Below, piece after piece: positions 26,406 to 35,227 of a DNA stretch of 64,000 bases; position 1 is the first letter of the stretch; every line of letters begins with the position of its first letter. The stretch covers positions 1 through 64,000 of the forward strand of contig NZ_BONF01000001.1 in assembly GCF_016862575.1 (NCBI RefSeq). Reading direction: 5' to 3'. The notes under the pieces were generated by a model that had not been told where the DNA came from, searched no databases, and saw nothing but the letters and a program-made list of their open reading frames with translations. A program made the position numbers and the translations under genes. This stretch comes from Catellatospora bangladeshensis. Its GTDB lineage: Bacteria; Actinomycetota; Actinomycetes; Mycobacteriales; Micromonosporaceae.

Positions 26406-27797
26406 ATGACCGCACGCCCCGAGGACTACGCACCCGCGCTGGACCACGCCGTCGCGCACACCCTGGCCTGGCTGGCGTCCCTGCCCGACCGCCCGGTGCG
26501 GCCCAGGGCCACCGCCGACGAGCTGAGCGGGGTCTTCGGCGGCCCCCTGCAGTCCGGCCCGTCCGACGCCGCCGAGGTGGTCGACCTGCTGGCCCGGCAG
26601 GCCGAGCCGGGACTCATGGCGATGCCGTCCGGCCGCTTCTACGGCTGGGTCATCGGCGGCACCCTGCCCGCCGCACTCGGCGCGGACTGGCTGGTCAGCG
26701 CCTGGGACCAGAACGCCGCCATGCGCTACAGCACGCCCGCGACCGCGGCCATCGAGCAGGCCGCCGGCGAGTGGCTCCTCGACCTGCTCGGGCTGCCCGC
26801 GCACGCCGACGTCGGTTTCGTCACCGGCGCCACCATGGCCAACTTCACCGGCCTGGCCGCCGGGCGGCAGCAGGTGCTCGCCGACGCCGGCTGGGACCTC
26901 GACCGCGACGGGCTCACCGGCGCGCCCCGCATCCGCGTCCTCGTCGGCGCCGAGCGGCACGCCACCGTCGACCAGGCCCTGCGCTACCTCGGCCTCGGCG
27001 CGCCGGTCGAGGTGCCCGCCGACGAGCAGGGCCGCATCCGGCTCGACGCGCTCGCCGACGAGCTGGCCCGGGGCAGCGGCCCGGTCATCCTGTGCCTGCA
27101 GGCGGGCAACATCCACTCCGGCGCGTACGACGACATCGGCGCCGCCTGCGCGCTCGCCCGCGAGCACGGCGCCTGGGTGCACGTGGACGGCGCCTTCGGG
27201 CTGTGGGCCGCCGCGTCCCCGGCCACCCGGCACCTGATGTCCGGGCACGAGCTCGCCGACTCCTGGGCCACCGACGCGCACAAGACCCTGAACGTGCCGT
27301 ACGACTGCGGGATCGTGGCCGTGGCCCGCCCCGGCGCACTGGCCGCCGCCATGGGTACGCAGGCCAGTTACCTCGTACGCACCGACGGCGGCCCGTCCGA
27401 CCCGCAGGACCGGGTGCCGGAGCTGTCCCGCCGGGCGCGCGGCGTGCCGGTGTGGGCGGCGCTGCGCTCGCTCGGCCGCTCCGGGGTCGCCGACCTGGTC
27501 GAGCGCCTGGTCCGGCACGCCCGTGCGCTGGCCGACGGCATCAGCGCCATCGAGGGCGCCACCGTCCTCAACGACGTGGTCTTCACCCAGGTCAGTGTGT
27601 CCTTCGGCGACGACGCCCGGACCCGCGAGGTGACCGCCCGGCTGCTCGCCGACGGCACCTGCTGGATGTCCGGCTCCCGCTGGCAGGGCCGCGACATCCT
27701 CCGCGTCTCCGTCAGCAACTGGTCCACCGACGACACCGACGTGGCCGCCTCCCTCACCGCCCTCCACCGCGCCTGCGAAGGAAGGGCACCTTCTTAA
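26406..27797 (+). CDS. PLP-dependent decarboxylase/aminotransferase-like enzyme (group II decarboxylase fold)
   Basis: 463 residues from the ATG at 26406. Fold type I: FYGWVIGGTLPAALGADWL, GFVTGATMANFTGLAAGR, HVDGAFGLWA (Asp that contacts the pyridine N) and the Schiff-base lysine in WATDAHKTLNVPYDCGI. It resembles glutamate/aromatic-L-amino-acid decarboxylase relatives; the substrate is not predictable. Oddity: the last six residues (EGRAPS) and the TAA stop are encoded by the family 1 repeat at 27782-27823, so the native C-terminus was probably replaced or extended by the element. Confidence 0.88.
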   Translation: MTARPEDYAPALDHAVAHTLAWLASLPDRPVRPRATADELSGVFGGPLQSGPSDAAEVVDLLARQAEPGLMAMPSGRFYGWVIGGTLPAALGADWLVSAWDQNAAMRYSTPATAAIEQAAGEWLLDLLGLPAHADVGFVTGATMANFTGLAAGRQQVLADAGWDLDRDGLTGAPRIRVLVGAERHATVDQALRYLGLGAPVEVPADEQGRIRLDALADELARGSGPVILCLQAGNIHSGAYDDIGAACALAREHGAWVHVDGAFGLWAAASPATRHLMSGHELADSWATDAHKTLNVPYDCGIVAVARPGALAAAMGTQASYLVRTDGGPSDPQDRVPELSRRARGVPVWAALRSLGRSGVADLVERLVRHARALADGISAIEGATVLNDVVFTQVSVSFGDDARTREVTARLLADGTCWMSGSRWQGRDILRVSVSNWSTDDTDVAASLTALHRACEGRAPS

Positions 27798-27823
27798 CGC
27801 TATCTGTAGTAGAAGGTGCCCTT
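27782..27823. repeat. Palindromic repeat family 1, copy 4, overlapping the decarboxylase 3' end
   Basis: Arms 27782-27794 and 27811-27823 (AAGGGCACCTTCT and complement). The TAA at 27795-27797 inside the element ends the preceding gene. Confidence 0.93.
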
Positions 27824-27874
27824 CTTAACGCCGCTCCCAGTGCCTCTCGCCGGCGGGGCGGTGCTGTTGGGCCG

Positions 27875-27937
27875 AGATCGCGGGTTCGTGTCAAGATCTG
27901 CGGTTCTGCGCAGGGTTCCGACACGAAACACCGATCT
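27875..27937. repeat. Palindromic repeat family 2, copy
   Basis: Left arm begins GAGATCGCGGGTTCGTGTCA, right arm ends CGACACGAAACACCGATCTT. It lies 44 bases after a family 1 element, so the two families stand side by side, as at 6661-6834 and 15694-15841. Confidence 0.88.
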
Positions 27938-27997
27938 TCGACGGCTTGGCCCGCGCGGGGAGTGCGCGGGGCTCGACAGGACTTCGGGGGAGGACGG

Positions 27998-29143
27998 ATG
28001 AGTGGCGCTGAGTGGGCTGCGGAGCATGAGGTCGGTGCGGCGCAGGCGGCCGAGCTGATCGGCGCACGGTTCCCGCGACTGCGCGGGCTGACGGTGACGC
28101 CGTTCGCCACCGGCTGGGACAACACGGTGCACCTGGTCGGCGGCGAGTGGGTGTTCCGGTTTCCGCGCCGGGCGATCGCGCTGAAGCTGCTGGCACACGA
28201 GACGGCGGTGCTGCCCCGGCTGGCCGGGCGGCTCCCGCTGCCGGTGCCGTGTCCGGAGCTGATCGGCGAACCGGCCTGCGGCTACCCGTGGCCGTACTGG
28301 GGTGCCCGGCTACTGCCCGGCGTCGGGCTGGCCGACTCCGGCCTGCCCGACGAAGCGCGGGTCGCCGCCGCAGCCGGCCTGGGCGCGTTCCTGCGCGCCC
28401 TGCACGACCCCGCGCTGGCCGCCGCCGTAGCGGTTCGCCGCCCGGACACCCCGACCGGCGTACCCGGCACCACGCCAGGTACCGGTATCGGCCCCGACAC
28501 CAGCACCACGCCCGGCACCGGCACCGACATCGGCACGATGCCCGGCACCAGCACCAGCACCATGCCCGGCACGGGTACTCCGGCACCTGTGCCTGATCTC
28601 GGCGGCCCGGCGGCCGGGGCCGGCGCAGCCGCGTCCGATGGCGGAGCGGACGAACCCCGGGCCGTGCTGCCGGTCGATCCCATGGGACGTGGCAATCCGT
28701 CGGTACGGGCGCCGCTGGCGCGCGAGCGCCTCGACCGGGTGGCAGCGCAGGGCATCTGGCAACCCGACCCCGCCGTGTACGCCCTGCTCGACGGGGCGGT
28801 CCGGCTCGGCCCGCCGGACGGCGCACCCGTGCTCGTACACGGCGACCTGCACCAGCGCCACCTGCTCCTGGACGCCACCGGCCGCGCCGCAGGGGTGATC
28901 GACTGGGGCGACGTGTGCCTGGGCGACCCCGCCCTGGACCTGTCCCTGGCGTTCAGCGGCTTCACCGGCCCCGCCCGCGCCGCGCTGCTGGACGCGTACG
29001 GCCCCGTCCCGCCGGAGCGCGAGGCACGGGCGCGCGTGCTGGCCGTCTTCCTCAGCGTGACGCTGGCCGAGTACGCCCACGGCGAGCACCGCACCGCCCT
29101 GCTGCGCGAGTCCCTCGCCGGCATCTCCCGCGCCGCCCGCTGA
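27998..29143 (+). CDS. Aminoglycoside phosphotransferase (APH) family kinase with low-complexity insert
   Basis: 381 residues from the ATG at 27998 (GGGGGAGGA upstream). N-lobe: FATGWDNTVHLVGGEWVFRF with an ATP-binding Lys region; C-lobe: catalytic LVHGDLHQRHLLLDATGR (HGDxxxxN replaced by HGDLHQRH) and GVIDWGDVCLGDPALDL with the Mg-binding Asp. Between them (about residues 150-225) lies a Pro/Gly/Thr-rich tract of repeated TPGTGT/MPGTST units not found in usual APH enzymes. The missing Asn in the catalytic loop (His instead) occurs in some family members. Substrate may be a small molecule alcohol; resistance function is not shown. Confidence 0.88.
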   Translation: MSGAEWAAEHEVGAAQAAELIGARFPRLRGLTVTPFATGWDNTVHLVGGEWVFRFPRRAIALKLLAHETAVLPRLAGRLPLPVPCPELIGEPACGYPWPYWGARLLPGVGLADSGLPDEARVAAAAGLGAFLRALHDPALAAAVAVRRPDTPTGVPGTTPGTGIGPDTSTTPGTGTDIGTMPGTSTSTMPGTGTPAPVPDLGGPAAGAGAAASDGGADEPRAVLPVDPMGRGNPSVRAPLARERLDRVAAQGIWQPDPAVYALLDGAVRLGPPDGAPVLVHGDLHQRHLLLDATGRAAGVIDWGDVCLGDPALDLSLAFSGFTGPARAALLDAYGPVPPEREARARVLAVFLSVTLAEYAHGEHRTALLRESLAGISRAAR

Positions 29144-29207
29144 CCAGCCGGAACCGCGGACCGGACAGCACCCCGCGACGCAGCAGCGCCACCAGGGAGC
29201 CGTTAAG

Positions 29208-29249
29208 AAGGGCACCTTCTACTACGGAAAACGTTAAGAAGGTGCCCTT
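29208..29249. repeat. Palindromic repeat family 1, copy 5
   Basis: Arms 29208-29220 and 29237-29249; reversed orientation relative to copies 1, 3 and 4. It ends 5 bases before the -10 box of ppgK. Confidence 0.92.
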
Positions 29250-29260
29250 CCTTCTAGACT
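29234..29260 (+). promoter_or_regulatory. Candidate ppgK promoter formed with repeat DNA
   Basis: TAGACT (29255-29260) lies 6 bases before the ATG at 29267, predicting a leaderless or near-leaderless mRNA. A weak -35 candidate TTAAGA (29234-29239, 15-base spacer) belongs to the family 1 repeat. Confidence 0.45.
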
Positions 29261-29266
29261 GGGGGT

Positions 29267-30004
29267 ATGGCGATCCTCGGCATCGACATCGGTGGCTCCG
29301 GCATCAAGGGCGCTCCGGTGGACGTCACTCAGGGCAACCTGGCCGGTGAGCGGTTCCGGGTGGAGACCCCGCAGCCGTCCGACGTGAACCGGGTGGTGGC
29401 CGCCGTCGCGGAGGTGGCGGGCCAGTTCGGGGTCGCCGAGCGGATCGGGATCACGTTTCCCGGGGTGGTGCTGGGCGGGGTGACCCGCACGGCCGCCAAC
29501 GTGGACAAGTCGTGGCTGGGCGCGCCCGCGCAGGACCTGTTCGCTCAGGCGGTGGGCGTGCCGGTGACGCTGCTCAACGACGCCGACGCGGCCGGGATCG
29601 CGGAGATGCGCTTCGGCGCGGGCCGCGGCCGCAAGGGTGTCACGGTGATGCTGACGCTGGGCACCGGCATCGGCAGCGCGATCTTCATCGACGACCGGCT
29701 GGTGCCGAACACCGAGTTCGGGCACATCCAGCTCGACGGCGAGGACGCCGAGGAGAAGGCGTCGGCGCACGCGCGTGAGGTGGACAAGCTGGGCTGGGGC
29801 AAGTGGGCCAAGCACGTCGAGGAATACCTCAGGGAGATCGAGAAGCTGCTCAACCCTGATCTGATCATCATCGGCGGCGGGGTGAGCAAGAAGTCCGAGA
29901 AGTTCCTGCCGCTCATCGACCTGCGCACCCCGGTCGTGCCCGCGGTCCTGCTCAACGAGGCCGGCATCATCGGCGCCGCCCTCGCCGCCGCCGAAAACGG
30001 CTGA
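29267..30004 (+). CDS. ppgK: Polyphosphate glucokinase (ROK family)
   Basis: 245 residues. It phosphorylates glucose to glucose-6-phosphate with polyphosphate or ATP. Visible: phosphate-1 motif [15 protein letters not shown], catalytic Asp in [29 protein letters not shown], and the PPGK-typical [12 protein letters not shown] plus [14 protein letters not shown]. The length and the WGKWA block separate it from ordinary ROK glucokinases. It is not in an operon. Confidence 0.95.
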   Translation: MAILGIDIGGSGIKGAPVDVTQGNLAGERFRVETPQPSDVNRVVAAVAEVAGQFGVAERIGITFPGVVLGGVTRTAANVDKSWLGAPAQDLFAQAVGVPVTLLNDADAAGIAEMRFGAGRGRKGVTVMLTLGTGIGSAIFIDDRLVPNTEFGHIQLDGEDAEEKASAHAREVDKLGWGKWAKHVEEYLREIEKLLNPDLIIIGGGVSKKSEKFLPLIDLRTPVVPAVLLNEAGIIGAALAAAENG

Positions 30005-30045
30005 AACCGACTCCGCCGGGCCGCTCGGCTGGGCGGCGGGTGGGG

Positions 30046-30110
30046 ATGATCGCGAGTTCGTGTCCAAACGTGGGCTGGAACCGCGGATCTTGACACGAAA
30101 CGGCGATCAT
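30046..30110. repeat. Palindromic repeat family 2, copy
   Basis: Arms start ATGATCGCGAGTTCGTGTC (30046) and end GACACGAAACGGCGATCAT (30110). It lies just after ppgK and before the next small gene. Confidence 0.9.
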
Positions 30111-30137
30111 CACAGGGGAGCAGGGGAGGTCGGGGGT

Positions 30138-30260
30138 ATGCGTATCGGGAATACCGAGGTCAGGCCGTTGGGTGGGGCCTGGGGGTGCCTCGCCATGATC
30201 CTCGTGTCGATCCTGCTCTCGGTCGTCTGCACGATCGGGCTGAACCTGATCATCCGCTGA
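30138..30260 (+). CDS. Small single-span membrane protein
   Basis: 40 residues from the ATG at 30138, with a strong GGGGAGG 8 bases upstream. About 16 polar residues precede one membrane helix (residues 16-39, [20 protein letters not shown]). The good ribosome binding site and membrane composition support a real gene. Function unknown. Confidence 0.7.
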   Translation: MRIGNTEVRPLGGAWGCLAMILVSILLSVVCTIGLNLIIR

Positions 30261-30381
30261 CCGGGATGGGACCGGGACCGGCCCGTGCAAGGGGCGCGTT
30301 CCCCGGCCGGGAGGCCCGTCGGCGTTGGACAATACGCACAGGCACCGGCGTCCGGCGCCGGTTCCGGACCGAGGAGCCGTG

Positions 30382-30780
30382 ATGGCCTTCCAGGACCGTA
30401 TGACGCTGCGCAACCTGTACCTCTACCTGGTCTGCCTGATCACCCTGGTGATCTCGATCTTCGCCGCGGTCAGCCTCGTCCGGTCGGCGGTGGAGCTGTT
30501 CTACCCGGACCCGGGCTACTACGGCTACCCGCCGCGCTGCGCGGACGTGCAGGGCGGCAAGCCGTGCGACGCGGCGCAGCAGGCGGCCTTCGAGGTGGAC
30601 CAGAAGCGCCAGCAGGAGCTGATGAGGGACTCGCAACGGCGCAACGCCATCCTGGGCCTGGTCACCTCGGGCACCACGCTGGCGATCGCGGTGCCGGTGT
30701 ACGCGTACCACTGGAAACGGATCCAGACCGAGCTGCCGCCCCGGACCGTGGTGCCCGCCGGGGAGCCGCCCACGGTGTGA
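30382..30780 (+). CDS. Two-span membrane protein of unknown function
   Basis: 132 residues from the ATG at 30382 with GAGGAG upstream. Two membrane segments (about 12-34 and 88-108) flank a loop with two Cys residues (PPRCADVQGGKPCDAA) and a Gln/Arg-rich helix. The architecture recalls the DUF5671-type short membrane proteins, but I do not recognise the family. It ends 4 bases from the convergent P450 gene. Confidence 0.75.
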   Translation: MAFQDRMTLRNLYLYLVCLITLVISIFAAVSLVRSAVELFYPDPGYYGYPPRCADVQGGKPCDAAQQAAFEVDQKRQQELMRDSQRRNAILGLVTSGTTLAIAVPVYAYHWKRIQTELPPRTVVPAGEPPTV

Positions 30781-30784
30781 CCGC

Positions 30785-32011
30785 TCAGGCCAGGGTGAGC
30801 CAGAGCTGCTCGTGGCCGCGCAGCATGAGCTGGCGCGGGGTGCCCGGCGGCGCGGCCAGCCGGATGTCGCCGAAGCGGTCCAGCAGCATGGCCAGCCCGC
30901 GCTGCCCTTCGAGCCGGGCCAGGGCCGCCCCGAGGCAGTAGTGCGCGCCGCCGCCGAAGCTGAGCGTGGCCGTCTCGGTCCGGTCGGGGTCGAACGTATC
31001 GGGGTGCGCGAACCGGGCCGGATCGCGGTTGGCGGCGGCGAGCAGCACCAGCACCCAGCACCCGGCCGGGATGGGCACCCCGGCGACCTCGCTGTCGGCG
31101 GCGGCCCAGCGTACGGAGAAGTGCGTGGGCACCTCGTAGCGCAGGATCTCCTCGACGTAGCGCGGGGTGAGCGAGGCGTCGGCGCGCAGCCGGGCCAGCG
31201 CCTCGGGGCGCTCCAGCAGCAGGGTGAGGCCGTTGCCGAGCAGGTGGGTGGTGGTGACGAAGCCGGCGTTGAACACCACGATCAGGTTGGCCAGCAGCTC
31301 CTCCTCGGACATCGGGGCGCCGTCGGCGTCCGTCGCCTGCACCAGCGCCGTGATCAGGTCGTCGCGCGGGTCCCGGCGGCGCAGGGCGGCCAGCTCGCCG
31401 AAGTACGCGGTGATCTCCTCGGAGGCGGTGTTCGCCGCGGCGACGTTGTCTGGGGTCGCGCCGCCCAGCTCCAGGATCGCGCCGAGCGCGAGCGCGCGGG
31501 GGCGATACCAGGCCCGGTCGGCCTCCGGCACGCCGAGCAGCTCGCCGAGCACGTTGGCGGGCAGCGGGAAGGCGAACTCGCTCATGAAGTCGACCTTCGC
31601 GCCGCCTGCGGCCTGCTCGGCGAGCCGGTCGAGCAGGTCCGCGGTGAGCCGTTCGACCGCGGGCTCCAGGGCGGCGATCCGGCGCGGCGTGAAGGTCTGG
31701 TTGAACATCCTGCGCAAGCGGGTGTGCCGGGGCGCGTTGGTGAAGAACACCGAGTTCATGAAGACCGCGTGCGCCCGGTTGCCCTCCCAGCTGGGTTTGG
31801 CGCCGAGCAGCGTCTCGTCCATCACCTTGAAGGTCGCCGAGTCGCGCAGCACCTGTGCCGCGGCGTCGTACCCGTGCACGACGTAGCTGTACCGGTCGCC
31901 CGGCTCGACCCTGCAGACGGGGCCGTGCCGGTGCAGCTCGGCGTAGAACGGGTACGGGTCCCGGCGCACCTCGTCGGTGTGCAGCGAGGCGAGGGAGACC
32001 TCGGCGGCCAT
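30785..32011 (-). CDS. Cytochrome P450
   Basis: 408 residues, soluble bacterial type. Haem loop LSFGGGAHYCLGAALAR with Cys359, ExxR in VEEILRYEVP and I-helix VFNAGFVTTTHLLG. The residue before the conserved Thr, usually Asp/Glu, is Val here, which may affect proton delivery. It would need ferredoxin partners encoded elsewhere. ATG at 32011 lies 2 bases after the stop of the SGNH hydrolase gene, so the two are translationally coupled and probably act on the same product. Substrate unknown. Confidence 0.94.
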   Translation of the reverse strand: MAAEVSLASLHTDEVRRDPYPFYAELHRHGPVCRVEPGDRYSYVVHGYDAAAQVLRDSATFKVMDETLLGAKPSWEGNRAHAVFMNSVFFTNAPRHTRLRRMFNQTFTPRRIAALEPAVERLTADLLDRLAEQAAGGAKVDFMSEFAFPLPANVLGELLGVPEADRAWYRPRALALGAILELGGATPDNVAAANTASEEITAYFGELAALRRRDPRDDLITALVQATDADGAPMSEEELLANLIVVFNAGFVTTTHLLGNGLTLLLERPEALARLRADASLTPRYVEEILRYEVPTHFSVRWAAADSEVAGVPIPAGCWVLVLLAAANRDPARFAHPDTFDPDRTETATLSFGGGAHYCLGAALARLEGQRGLAMLLDRFGDIRLAAPPGTPRQLMLRGHEQLWLTLA

Positions 32012-32013
32012 GG

Positions 32014-33309
32014 TCAGTCCTCGTCCTCGTCGTCTTCGAGCAGCAGGTCGAGCGGGATGGCCTTGGCCATGGCCTCGTTGCCGGCGTCGTTGGGGTGGAT
32101 GTGGTCGCCGCTGTCCCACTCGGGGCGCAGCTTGGTGGGGTTGGCCGGGTCGCGCAGCGCGGCGTCGAAGTCGATGACCCCGTCGAAGTCGGTGCTGGTG
32201 CGGATGTACGAGTTCACGGTGAGCCGCACCGAGTCCAGCGTCGGCGTGTACGCGACCACCCCCGGCGCGGACTCGAACGCGTTCCACGGGCTCAGCGTGC
32301 AGACGATGATCTTCAGCCCGGACTGCCGGGCCAGCGACGCCAGCTGCTGGATGCGCGCGATGATGTTGTCGGCGCTGTCCTGGCTGAGCCACACGTCGTT
32401 GATGCCCAGGGCCAGGATCACGGTGCGCACCCCGGTCTGCCCGAGCACGTCGAAGTGGAACCGGGACGAGCCGTTCATGCCCAGCTCGTTGACGCCGAGG
32501 TCGGCGCCGTCGAGGGTGAGCCGGTTGCCGGACAGGCCCGCGTTGAGGATGCCCGGCGCCCTGCCCTCGGGCGCCTCCTTGACCAGCCGCGCGCCGAGGT
32601 AGTCGGTCCACCGGCGGTCGGCGTTGACGGTGGACTTCAGCCCGTCGGTGATCGAGTCGCCGAGGACCACGATCGAGCCCTGGCCGCTGCGGTTGAGCAC
32701 GTCGAGGCCGGTCAGGTAGTACCAGTTGTTGCGCGTCTCGGCGAGCTTGGCGCCGCTGGCCGAGGTGGCGTGGTCGCCCGCGCCGATGTAGGCGGTCTCG
32801 CGGGCGTACAGGTGCCAGGTGGCCGGGCCGGGGGTCTGCGTGGGCAGGTACAGGGTGACCGCGATGTCCTGCGACGCGGGCACGTCCATCTGCACCGGGT
32901 CGCTGACGGCGCTGCCGCCGGCGGGGATGGTGACCGATTTCTGGCCGTTGAAGGTGGCGTCCACGATGGAGCCGGGCTTGAGGTCGCCCGGACCGGCCTC
33001 GGGCCACGGCAGCGCGAGCGTGGCATGCCCGATGGTGAGCGGCTTGGTGCCGTACCGGTTGGACAGCCGGATCCGGGCCTGGCTGCCGCCGACCGACGTG
33101 TGCACGAACATGCGGATGCTCTGGTCGCTGAAGCCGTCCTTGGACTTGCCCGCCCCGGCCGGGGTCAGCGCCGCCGACCACGAGCCGGTCCAGCGCTCCG
33201 GCTCGGGCGCGACGGCCTGGCCGTTCGCGGTCGCGACGAGCAGGGTCGAGCCGACGGTCACCAGGGTGACCAGGGCCATCACGAATTGCCGTTGCCGGGG
33301 GCTGTTCAT
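32014..33309 (-). CDS. Secreted SGNH/GDSL hydrolase
   Basis: 431 residues from the ATG at 33309 (GAGGAG upstream; longer frames start at 33342 and 33366). A signal peptide covers about residues 1-32. After a beta-rich N-terminal domain of about 160 residues come the SGNH blocks: VVLGDSITDG (Ser), NAGLSGNRL (Gly), LGINDVW (Asn) and SGDHIHPNDAG (Asp/His). It is an extracellular esterase/lipase-like enzyme of the lysophospholipase L1 group. The C-terminus ends in a run of Glu/Asp. First gene of the operon with the P450. Confidence 0.9.
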   Translation of the reverse strand: MNSPRQRQFVMALVTLVTVGSTLLVATANGQAVAPEPERWTGSWSAALTPAGAGKSKDGFSDQSIRMFVHTSVGGSQARIRLSNRYGTKPLTIGHATLALPWPEAGPGDLKPGSIVDATFNGQKSVTIPAGGSAVSDPVQMDVPASQDIAVTLYLPTQTPGPATWHLYARETAYIGAGDHATSASGAKLAETRNNWYYLTGLDVLNRSGQGSIVVLGDSITDGLKSTVNADRRWTDYLGARLVKEAPEGRAPGILNAGLSGNRLTLDGADLGVNELGMNGSSRFHFDVLGQTGVRTVILALGINDVWLSQDSADNIIARIQQLASLARQSGLKIIVCTLSPWNAFESAPGVVAYTPTLDSVRLTVNSYIRTSTDFDGVIDFDAALRDPANPTKLRPEWDSGDHIHPNDAGNEAMAKAIPLDLLLEDDEDED

Positions 33310-33653
33310 CGGCGCGGACGCTCCTCGGGCATCGAGGGACATGGCCAGAGGTCGATCACCGGGCACGACGGAAGCGGGTCCGCTGGCGCGTCCGGGACGG
33401 GCCGGGGTGTCGGCAGTCTAAGCCGATCCGAGGGCGGTTTGCATCATCGGAATCGATGAGGGATCCGGTCCGGACGTCTGCATACGCAAATGTCCCGATT
33501 GACAATTGTCGGCTGCACGAATCGACGGTCCGCAGTGGTGGCTGATTCACGATCGTGGCGGTATCGTCGCCGCTTAGGCCGTTGCCACACACCGGTAATC
33601 GGCCTGTTACCAGCGAATCCGCTGACTTCCGGCCGAACTGGGGTGACTCGATC
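33310..33653. promoter_or_regulatory. Divergent control region of the P450 and ligase operons
   Basis: 344 bases without a gene. Minus strand: TTGTCA (33500-33505) and TATGCA (33479-33484) with a 15-base spacer could drive the SGNH-P450 operon. The perfect palindrome GACAATTGTC (33501-33510) overlaps that -35. Plus strand: GGTAA-N8-TTACC (33594-33611) lies about 45 bases before the ligase start. No regulator gene is adjacent. Confidence 0.45.
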
Positions 33654-35213
33654 GTGGGTGAACAGATCTTTGATCCGAAAGCGAACTATGCCGCGCAGGC
33701 ATTGACGCTCTTCACCCGATACGGTGACGCCGAGGCGCTCGTCGCGGTCGACGGGCAGCGCTACACCTACGCGGAGTTGCACGCCGAGGTGGTCGCGATG
33801 GCCGGGGCGCTGTGGGCGCACGGCATCCGCCCCGGCGCCGCGCTCGGCGTGCTGGCCCGCAACCCGGCCGAGTCGATCTTCCTGCAGCTCGCGGCCGGCC
33901 TGCTCGGCTGCCGCACCGCCTGGATCGCCAACAACGCCCCGCCCCGGTTCCGCCGGGACTTCCTCGACCTGGCCCAGGTCGACGCCTTCGTGTACGACGC
34001 CCGCAAGCTGCCCGAGATGGGCGCCGAGCTGGCCGCGCTCGCCGCGCCGCGGCCGGTGTTCTGCTTCGGGCCGGGCGGGCTCGGCCCCGACCTGACCGGC
34101 GGCCCGCGCGCGACCGAGCTGCCGATCGACCCGCTGACCGTGCCGCACGAGCCGTCGTCGCTGTTCCAGACCGGCGGCACCACCGGCCTGCCGAAGCTGG
34201 TGCACCACGGGCACTCGTTCTTCGCCGCGCTGCACCTGCTCTCCCGGTACTACGCCGACAGCGGCCAGCCCACGCTGCGCCACCTGCTGATCGCGGGCAC
34301 CTGGCACGTCAGCGCGCAGACGGCGGTGTTCATGACGCTGTTCACCGGCGGCACCGCGTTCCTGCACGACGGCCTGGACTACCCGCTGTTCTACGACACC
34401 ATCGAGCGCGAGCGGATCAACAGCACGCTGCTCGCGCCGCCGCTGCTCTACCTGCTGCTCGACGACCCGAAGTCGGCCGGGGTGGACTTCAGCAGCCTGC
34501 ACACGCTGACCATCTCGGGTGCGGCGGCGTCCCCGACCCGGCTGGCCCAGGCCATCGAGCGCTTCGGGCCGGTGATGCGCATCGTGTACGGCATGAGCGA
34601 GTCCCCGTTCATCTCGGCGCTGCCCAATCTGGACCACGATCCGGCGCACCCGGAGCGGCTGGCCTCGTGCGGCATCCCGTACGGCGACGTGCGCGTGGAG
34701 ATCCGCGACGCCCGCGGCGCGGTGCTGCCGGCCGGCGAGGTGGGCGAGGTCTGGGTCACCGGGTCGCTGCTGATGCGGGGCTACTGGGGCATGCCGGAGC
34801 TGACCGCCGAGACGCTGGTGGACGGCTGGCTGCGCACCGGCGACGTGGGGCGGCTGGACGCCGACGGCTACCTGTACCTGTTCGACCGGGTCAAGGACAT
34901 GATCGTGACCGGGCTGAGCAGCACGAACGTCTTCTGCCGCCCGGTCGAGGACGCGCTGGCGGCGCACCCGCAGGTGCAGGCCGCCGCCGTCATCGGGGTG
35001 CCGCACGAGCTGGAGGGCGAGGCGGTCCACGCGTACGTGGTGACCACGCCCGATGCGACGGTCACCGCCGAGGAGCTGATCGCGCTGGTCAGCGCCGAAC
35101 TGAACGCGATGTGGGCGCCGCAGACGGTCGGGTTCGTCGACGCCTTCCCGCTGACCGAGTTCGGCAAGGTCGACAAGAAGGCGCTGCGCGCGCGGTACGC
35201 GGCCGACGCCTGA
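33654..35213 (+). CDS. AMP-forming acyl/aryl ligase
   Basis: 519 residues from the GTG at 33654; upstream in-frame codons exist but do not match the paralogue. Motifs: QTGGTTGLPKLVHHGH, VYGMSESPF, GWLRTGDVGRLDADGYLYLFDR and GKVDKKALRARY. It is the closest relative in the window of the ligase at 22654 along the full length. It activates an unknown acid. It is followed after 14 bases by the MFS gene with its own GGAGG, so the pair forms an operon with the SGNH gene after it. Confidence 0.93.
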   Translation: MGEQIFDPKANYAAQALTLFTRYGDAEALVAVDGQRYTYAELHAEVVAMAGALWAHGIRPGAALGVLARNPAESIFLQLAAGLLGCRTAWIANNAPPRFRRDFLDLAQVDAFVYDARKLPEMGAELAALAAPRPVFCFGPGGLGPDLTGGPRATELPIDPLTVPHEPSSLFQTGGTTGLPKLVHHGHSFFAALHLLSRYYADSGQPTLRHLLIAGTWHVSAQTAVFMTLFTGGTAFLHDGLDYPLFYDTIERERINSTLLAPPLLYLLLDDPKSAGVDFSSLHTLTISGAAASPTRLAQAIERFGPVMRIVYGMSESPFISALPNLDHDPAHPERLASCGIPYGDVRVEIRDARGAVLPAGEVGEVWVTGSLLMRGYWGMPELTAETLVDGWLRTGDVGRLDADGYLYLFDRVKDMIVTGLSSTNVFCRPVEDALAAHPQVQAAAVIGVPHELEGEAVHAYVVTTPDATVTAEELIALVSAELNAMWAPQTVGFVDAFPLTEFGKVDKKALRARYAADA

Positions 35214-35227
35214 TCTGGAGGGTAGTG

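Noticed and set aside
6661-30110. CRISPR array from the repeated 50-65 base elements
   Set aside because: The copies are kilobases apart, are palindromes, and no regular spacers or cas genes are present.
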